A DNA stretch of 64,000 nucleotides from Castanea sativa (taxonomy: Eukaryota; Streptophyta; Magnoliopsida; Fagales; Fagaceae): NCBI RefSeq assembly GCF_040712315.1, contig NC_134022.1, positions 7,688,001 through 7,752,000 of the forward strand. Reading direction: 5' to 3'. Positions within the stretch are counted from its first letter, which is position 1. Each line of letters begins with the position of its first letter. Under the pieces are notes generated by a model. That model had not been told where the DNA came from. It made no database searches and saw only the letters and a list, made by a program, of their open reading frames with translations. This document shows, in pieces, positions 58,101-64,000 of this stretch. The position numbers and the translations under genes were made by a program.

Positions 58101-59228
58101 GTGGTGGCAAGCAGTTTTTTACTTTTTTTAGGGTGCTGAGGAAGGTGGTGGTACCAACACAGAGGAAGAAGGAGGAGGTAATGGTGATGGCACAAGAGAG
58201 TGGAGGAGAGGGGGAGATGGTGGCAGAAGCCAAGCAGAGGGAGGGGAAGGAGGTGCTGGAACTGATATAGAAGAGTGGAGGGGATGAGGAAAGTTTTTAT
58301 TTTTCTTTTTTTGGGGGGGGGGGGGGGGGTGGAACATAATGCATTTTCTCCTATTTTGGTGTAATTGCCTGTAAACTATGAAAACATTTTATGTTGAATA
58401 GCAATTTTCAGCTGCCAAACATAAAAAGTAAAGAAAACGTTTTCTAGAAAATAGTTCACTCTGAAACAAACGAAGTCTTATTTTGGAAGTTTTTTAAGCA
58501 AATCCCAATGAACCTAATTGACACATTTTCTCTACTCATCAACTAGCCAAATAGCTTTTTTTAGGTGGAGTGAATTAAGTTTTTACCTCTCAAATTCTCA
58601 CCTTCCTGACTACAAGATGCTTGTTTAAAATATATATGACTTAAATTCAATCCCATCTATGTTTCATGTCTTTACATTTGTTTCCATTCAAAATTTACTC
58701 CTCAACTGTTTTCATTGACATGATTTGATCCTCAACTTTAGTTTTAGGCCATAGTGCAGGAATTGCTGATGTTGGTCCTATGTGGCACTTACATTTTCTG
58801 CTACATTGTTTTTTAAGATTCCATTGGAAGGTTTTTTTTTTTTTTACCCTTGCCTGTCCCATTTATCATACACAATGTTTCAGGTTGACATGGTCATAAT
58901 ACCAGCAACAACTGGGCAAATGGGTGTTTTGCCCGGACATGTACCTACAATTGCAGAGCTGAAGCCTGGGATCCTATCAGTGCACGAAGGAAATGATGTG
59001 ACAAAGTATTTCCTGAGCAGTGGGTTTGCTTTTATCCATGCTAACTCTGTTGCTGATGTAATTGCTGTAGAGGCTGTGCCAGTTGACTATATTGACCCCA
59101 GCTTGGTCCAGAAGGGCCTTACAGACTTCACGCAGAAGCTAAGTTCAGCCACAACTGAATTGGACAAAGCTGAAGCCCAGATTGGTGTTGATATTCACAG
59201 TGCGCTCAACGCTGCTCTCTCAGGCTAA
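55181..59228 (+). CDS. Mitochondrial ATP synthase subunit delta
   Basis: Two exons, 55181-55450 and 58884-59228, join across a 3433-bp GT-AG intron (AAGGAG|GTACGG ... TTTCAG|GTTGAC) into 204 residues and TAA, the usual length for plant F1 delta (the homologue of bacterial epsilon). Residues 1 to about 30 are Arg/Ser-rich without acids ([20 protein letters not shown]), a mitochondrial presequence. The core beta-sandwich has [20 protein letters not shown], then ELKPGILSV and YFLSSGFAF; the C-terminal helices follow from DPSLVQKGL. The protein is part of the central stalk of F1Fo-ATP synthase on the matrix side. The start is the first ATG; a second ATG follows immediately. The 5' leader lies within 185 bp of a hAT-like end, and no clear TATA box is seen. 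The intron has a LINE insertion and a G-rich element. Confidence 0.97.
56317..56798 (-). mobile_element. 5'-truncated LINE with 10-bp TSD
   Basis: A poly-T start (56316-56331) marks the reverse-orientation poly(A). The minus strand then reads a LINE 3' region with the zinc-binding RT-associated domain ([18 protein letters not shown] near 56770-56715). TTCAATTGAT flanks both sides (56307-56316, 56799-56808). It lies in the intron of ATP synthase delta in opposite orientation. About 20 bp at the 5' junction copies nearby host sequence (see findings). Confidence 0.85.
57850..58480. mobile_element. Candidate MITE with purine-rich core
   Basis: The right part (AAAACGTTTTCTAGAAAATAG, then AACAAACGAAG near 58435-58475) resembles a common plant MITE end. 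The left part (CTTAGTTTC, GAAGACATTTTCC near 57850) is a weaker inverted partner. The core, 58010-58330, is strongly purine-biased on the plus strand and ends in a run of about 17 G. It is in the ATP synthase delta intron. Confidence 0.4.
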
Positions 59229-59949
59229 TGGTTATCAACACCATGTCAAGTTTTTCCTCACCATCCCAGTTCTGCTTCAGCAACTGTTTGATGTTCCCTC
59301 AATAGTACTTATTAGATCTGTCAAGATATCGTCACTATGATTGCCAGGGGTGAAATAAATATTTTTCCCAAAGAGCCCCATTCTTTCTATGGCCAAGATG
59401 CCTCTTCATCTGGAAATTGGAATACTACTCACTACTATTTTCCATTTGGAAATTTTATTTCATTGTTTGGTTTTGATATCATACACAAAGGAAATCACTC
59501 TACTTTGTTTTTCTCAGTCTTGAAATGATATTTGGATTTCAGTTGTCATAAGTATCATACTTCTATGTCCTCGTATATTTCAGGTGCCATTTTGCTGCTG
59601 TTTACAATTTTTAAAAGTTGGGTAGATTTTCATTGATCTGTCCTCGAATTAGCACCTATTTCTTGGATTTGACTGGTTTGAAAGATGGTGATGAACATAG
59701 TTGGGGAGGTGCCAAGTGCACATTTTAATATCTTTTTCCTTTCCAGTAGCAAGTCATGTATTTCAAAGGCCAGGATGATAAAGTAATGACTCAAATTATG
59801 TCGAGTATATATGAGATGGTTTCATTGTGTTACATAACCTAGAGGCATTACAAATATACTAGAAACTGAAGTACAGCATGCCTCGATTGATTACCAATCC
59901 GAAGAAATTGCATTGTCGATTTGTTTGCTTGATTTGTTTATTTTTATTT
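59229..59949. other. 3' flank of ATP synthase delta
   Basis: It contains the 3' UTR, which I estimate at 250-400 bp, with no canonical AATAAA at a convincing position. No other gene is seen. Confidence 0.5.
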
Positions 59950-60880
59950 TTACTAAAATGCACTTTGGAGTTTGGCCCTTAACGTGAAGGGTTGTTTTAT
60001 TTTGACCATTTACGTTTTAAAATTTTGATTTAGGCCCCTCATGTTTAATTTTTTTGTTTGGCCCTTTATGTTTCAAAATTTTCATTTATAAATATAGAGA
60101 CAGGGAATAGCAGTCGAAAAATGTGACTAAAATGATATTGGCAAAGTAGAAGACAGATAAGGTTAGATTTATATTAACCAAAAAAAACTTTATACGAGGA
60201 GGCATACAAGAGCTTGAGGAAAGGTGGGACCGTGTGTTGAGTTCGTAGTTGAGTTCTGCCTCCGTTCTTTAGTTAACAAGCCTTTTAAGGCTACGGACTC
60301 CAACTGATAATACAATATATTTTACAAATAGTAACTTAAATTATTCTGCCCATATCCACAGGGGTAGACACATGTTTTTACAGACTCTATTAAAGCAAAC
60401 ATACCTGATGCCACATAATACATCTTTTAGCGTTTAGCCCATCCGTCTCTTCTTTATCCTAGTCTTTATCTATATCTCCAATTGCGTCACTTTGATTTTG
60501 TCCATAGTCATCACTGTTGTAATTGAGATAAGGTCCGTATTCTTCAAAAGGTATAAACCTCGAATGTGCTAGGCCTTTTTTGATATGGATTTCCTGTGTT
60601 TAGAGATTCCACTGTCGGTAATGCTTTCTAACAATACATCTAATGAACGGAATTAAATATATTGGGAGCTCACCCCTCATGTGAGAGGAGAAAGCATTAC
60701 TTTGAGGGCTCACCCATCATGTGAGAGGAGAGAGCAATGCTCCCAAAGTATTTAATAACTTCCACCAATAAATATGGTCATCTTCATGAGTGTGCAAGGA
60801 TCTATTGTACGAAAATTTTGAAACATGAAAGACCAAAATGAAAATAACCTTAAATTTAAGGACCAAAATGAAAAGTTCAT
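59950..60880. mobile_element. MULE-like element with possible captured fragment
   Basis: Left-end phrases (TTTGGCCCTTAACGTG, GGCCCTTTATGTTTCAAAATTTT) recur inverted at the right (AAAATTTTGAAACATGAAAG, ACCAAAATGAAAA). This recalls the GGTCC-type arms of the Pack-MULE at 29242. No target duplication was found. On the minus strand about 60560-60400 reads EYGPYLNYNSDDYGQNQSDA, then IGDIDKD, and ends in CAG|GTATGT, a plausible captured exon with one internal stop. Confidence 0.4.
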
Positions 60881-61036
60881 TGAAATTTAAATTCTTTCAC
60901 TGAGAATGAGAATTTTGCAAATAAACCTACGTTCTTTTAGAAGTATGAAGTATCCCCTTCCTCTCTTTTTTTTCGACTAATCGGGCAAGAAACTTCTTTC
61001 TCTAATGTGCTAGACACCTACTATTGTAGATAAGAT

Positions 61037-61716
61037 TTAGGGATGTGCATGGGTTGGGGTGAGGGGAATTTTTGACCCAACTCACCATGGTGAGTTAAAA
61101 AAAAATCCAAACCAACCCAACCCAACCCACATAAATTAGTTTAGATTGGATTGAACCCATGGGTTGGATGGTTTTTATTTTATTTTATTACTATTATTAT
61201 TAAATTAAGCAGAAAAAATATATATATATCTCACCTATGCCACCTAAGTTAATAAACAAAATATTCATAAACTAGTATTCCAACTCAGTTATAAACAAAA
61301 TATACCCAACTCAAATGAGAAACATAATATACATGAACTAGTTTCCCAACTTAGTTATAAACAATAGGAGTAGGGTGGGAGAGTGGAAGTAGGAGGCGGC
61401 AAAGAGAGAAATAAGATTGTTAGAATTTGCGAGGTAATTAGGTTTTATATAGAAAGAGCCGAATAGGGAAAAAAATTAAATAAAAAATTAGTATTAATTG
61501 TATAATATATATATATATATATATATTTTTTAAATATATAGGTGGATCAAGTCCAGTTAAGTGAGTTTGTAATTGTTATGACCCAAACCCAACCTCACCC
61601 ACTATTAAAAAAAATTTATAACCTAACCCAATTCACCAACCCCTAAAAACCAACTCAACCTAACAGGTTGAGTTGTGTCGGGTTGATTTTGGCGGGTTGG
61701 TCGACTGCACACCCTT
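61037..61716. mobile_element. hAT-type MITE
   Basis: Ends are TTAGGGATGTGCATGGG and ...CTGCACACCCTT (inverted). They are flanked by GATAAGAT and GATAAGAA (61029-61036, 61717-61724), an 8-bp duplication with one mismatch. Subterminal arrays of CCAACCCAACCCAACCC lie at the left and right, with a (TA)n run at about 61503-61526. The 680 bp are non-coding. Confidence 0.75.
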
Positions 61717-61949
61717 GATAAGAATCAAGCAGATGAAAAAAGTCAATAATCTTATCTTGCACTACAGTTTGAAAACTAGGCTACACGGTGAGGGATAGCT
61801 TATGTACTCAAATCTTTTGAAGCCTTGTACTATTTTATTTATTTTTCAATGATGAAATTGCATGCATGATGCAACCATAATCGTTGTGCAAACAGTGCAA
61901 AACTAGTTTAAAAATTAAAATCTTTTAAACCCTTATAGTTACTAGGGAT

Positions 61950-64000
61950 GGTATCTTCTAAACTTTCATTACTCTCATCCTAAAACTTCCCAATCTTAAA
62001 GAGGTGTCTCATTTTAGGCCTATCAGTCTCTGCAATGTGTTTTACAAAATTATTTCAAAAGTTCTTGTCAATAGACTGAAGTCGATTATGAATAGTATTA
62101 TTACACCTTATCAAAATGCCTTCATAAAGGGTAGGAATATCACTAACAATATTCTCTTGGCACATGAAATTATTGATGTGATTAGGAAAAAGAGGGGAAA
62201 GAGAGATAGCTTTGGGGTATTGAAGATTGATATGTCAAAAGCTTATGATAGGGTTAATTGGAATTTTTTAAAGGCAATCCTCACCGTTATGCATTTTGAC
62301 CCCAAATAGATTAAATTGATCATGGAGTGTGTGTCATCAGTTGAATATACCTTGTTGATAAATGGAAGTTTGACCAGGTCTTTCAAGTCATCCCAAGGTT
62401 TAAGACAAGGAGATCCTTTGTCTCCATATCTTTTCCTCATGTGTGCAAATATTTTATCCATTTTCTTAACCCAAGCTGAGGACCTTAAGAAAACCAGAAG
62501 CATCAAAGTTGGAAGAAATGGCCTTTCTTTCTCCCACTTACTGTTTGCTTAAAACTCTTTGTTGTTTTTCAGGAAAGATAAAATTTATATTCAAAATCTC
62601 CAACTCATCCTGGAGTGGTATTGCTCCATCTTAGGTCAATCTATAAACTTGGCTAAATCTGATGTATTCTGTTCACCAAACATGCCTATGGAGGAGCAGG
62701 TAGGACTTGCAAACACTCTCAAAGTCAATCTAGTCCAACAACCTAGCAAGTATCTTGGTGTCCAATTCAAGTTGAGAGGTAACAGGGTTGCTGATTTCCA
62801 ATTTCTTATTGACAAACTACAAGTAAAACTTCAAGGTTGGAAAATGAAACTTTTATCCCAAGCTAGTAGAACAACCTTAATAGCTTCTGTTCTTCAATCC
62901 CTACCTTTATATTCCTTTTCATGCTTTAAAGTTTCAGACTCTATTTGCAATAAAATGGACTCTATCGTCCATGCCTTCTAGTGGGGTCATGATCATGGGG
63001 AAAAGAAGCTGCACCTTGTTAACTGGGATAAGATTAGTCAACCTAAGAAACTGGGTGGTTTGGGGATTAAGAAATTCAAATACATGAATCAGTCTATGCT
63101 TAACAAACAATATTGGAGGATTTATTAGAATCCCCAATCCTTGTTAGCTAAAACTGTTAAGGCTAGGTATTTTCCTGCTTGTTCTATTTAGGAGTATAGG
63201 GCAAAGCCCCACCACTCATGGGTTTGGAGAAATATCATCAAACAAGAACGTCCTTTCTTGAGGGAAGGAAAATGGAGAGTTGTGAATGGGTATAATATCC
63301 CTCTAAACCGTAAGGATTGGATTTCCCATCCAAATCTGAATCTACCCCAACCTTATCTCCCTACAGGTGCTCTCCCTACAGGTGCTGTGGGGGATTTGAT
63401 AGATCATAGTACTAGGGATTGGAAGGCTGATTTGGTTAAAGTCTATACCCTTTTCCTCAGGCTTCAGCAATCCTTCAAATCCCTATCTCCAAGACAAATT
63501 ATGTGCAAGATAAACTTTTTTGAAAAATTTCAAACAATGGGGAGTATCAAGTGCACAAAGCCTATGACCTCTTTATCAAGGATGCTGCATGTCAATCTAC
63601 GCATTTTCAAGCACACTCAGGTTGGTGGAGATCCTTTGGGAAAATAAAGGTCCCCTTGAAGATCAATAACTTTGTTTGGAAACTTCTGAAACAAATGTCT
63701 ACCAACCTTTCTATATCTACATGCTAGGGGTATCTCCATAGAAAGACTATGCCCAATGTGTAATGAGGAGGAAGAAAGCCATACTCACCTCTTTCTTCTA
63801 TGTCCATTCACAAGAGCTTGTTGGCATGGTTGTACTCTTGCCACTCACACTTCTGAGTTCACCAATTTTTCTGTTCAACATTGGTTGAAACAACTCATCT
63901 CAAGGCATGATTTGAGGGACCCGAATTCTATGTGCTATTTGTAGGATGTCTTTATCACTTTTTAGACTGTTTGGACCTATCCAAATAAAGTGGTTCATCA
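61950..64000 (+). mobile_element. L1-type LINE ORF2 pseudogene, cut by window end
   Basis: In one frame from about 62004 to 63480: RT motifs FRPISLCNVFYKIISKVL, QNAFIKGRNI, KIDMSKAYDRVNW, GLRQGDPLSPYLF, a broken catalytic box (LLFA then TAA at 62550), KYLGVQFK, and WGHDHGEKKLHLVNW. Stops are at 62307, 62979, 63126 and 63189 (TAG) and 62550 (TAA). After about 63500 frameshifts occur. A zinc-knuckle RT tail (CNEEEESHTHLFLLCPF) follows at about 63756-63810. The 5' endonuclease part is missing or degraded before 61950. The 3' end lies outside the window. Confidence 0.9.

Noticed and set aside
57977..58337. Proline-rich minus-strand ORFs
   Set aside because: They are simply the complement of the purine-rich GGA/GGT tract.
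58782..58883. Upstream ATG extension of the second ATP synthase exon
   Set aside because: It is intron sequence; the acceptor TTTCAG at 58878-58883 joins in frame to exon 1 at 55450.

Overview
This is nuclear DNA of a woody-type eudicot plant. It has long AT-rich introns with GT-AG junctions, plant-family genes, a eukaryotic initiator tRNA-Met, and about 40 kb of nested transposons. Several elements (the Tat-lineage gypsy retrotransposon, the hAT-type MITEs and the L1-type LINEs) resemble families I associate with Fagales, but that placement is an inference.

Layout. 1-1912: intron or upstream DNA of the first gene, holding a deleted copia derivative. 1913-15913 (+): the 3' fourteen coding exons (879 residues) of a glycine-rich, multi-membrane-spanning protein of the Arabidopsis At5g11700/At4g32920/At5g47020 family; its introns carry a LINE and several foldback elements. 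16-21.5 kb: intergenic repeats and a solo-LTR candidate nested in older retroelement DNA. 21.5-28.4 kb: a dispersed triplicated segment containing paired hairpin modules, one copy interrupted by a SINE; an intact initiator tRNA-Met gene and a Mutator-type MITE lie between copies. 29.2-30.8 kb: a Pack-MULE carrying a captured 5' exon. 31.6-36.8 kb: a tandem array whose unit carries initiator tRNA-Met (one intact, one decayed), secondarily invaded by a LINE, a hAT element and a TRIM. 38.2-49.7 kb: a 10.9-kb Ty3/gypsy Tat element inserted into a MITE. 50.7-55 kb: a hAT-like element with a nested solo-LTR candidate. 55.2-59.2 kb (+): the complete two-exon gene for mitochondrial ATP synthase delta. 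59.9-64 kb: a MULE-like element, a hAT MITE and a LINE running off the end.

Only two protein genes look like host genes, and they share no pathway. The most interesting signals are in the repeats. The Tat element has an intact, spliceable 764-residue antisense gene although its sense gag-pol carries nine in-frame stops (eight TAG, no TGA, no frameshift). A hairpin module shows two compensatory base-pair changes between neighbouring copies. Paralogous segments preserve clean empty sites for a SINE, a hAT element and a TRIM, so insertion order can be read from this window alone.
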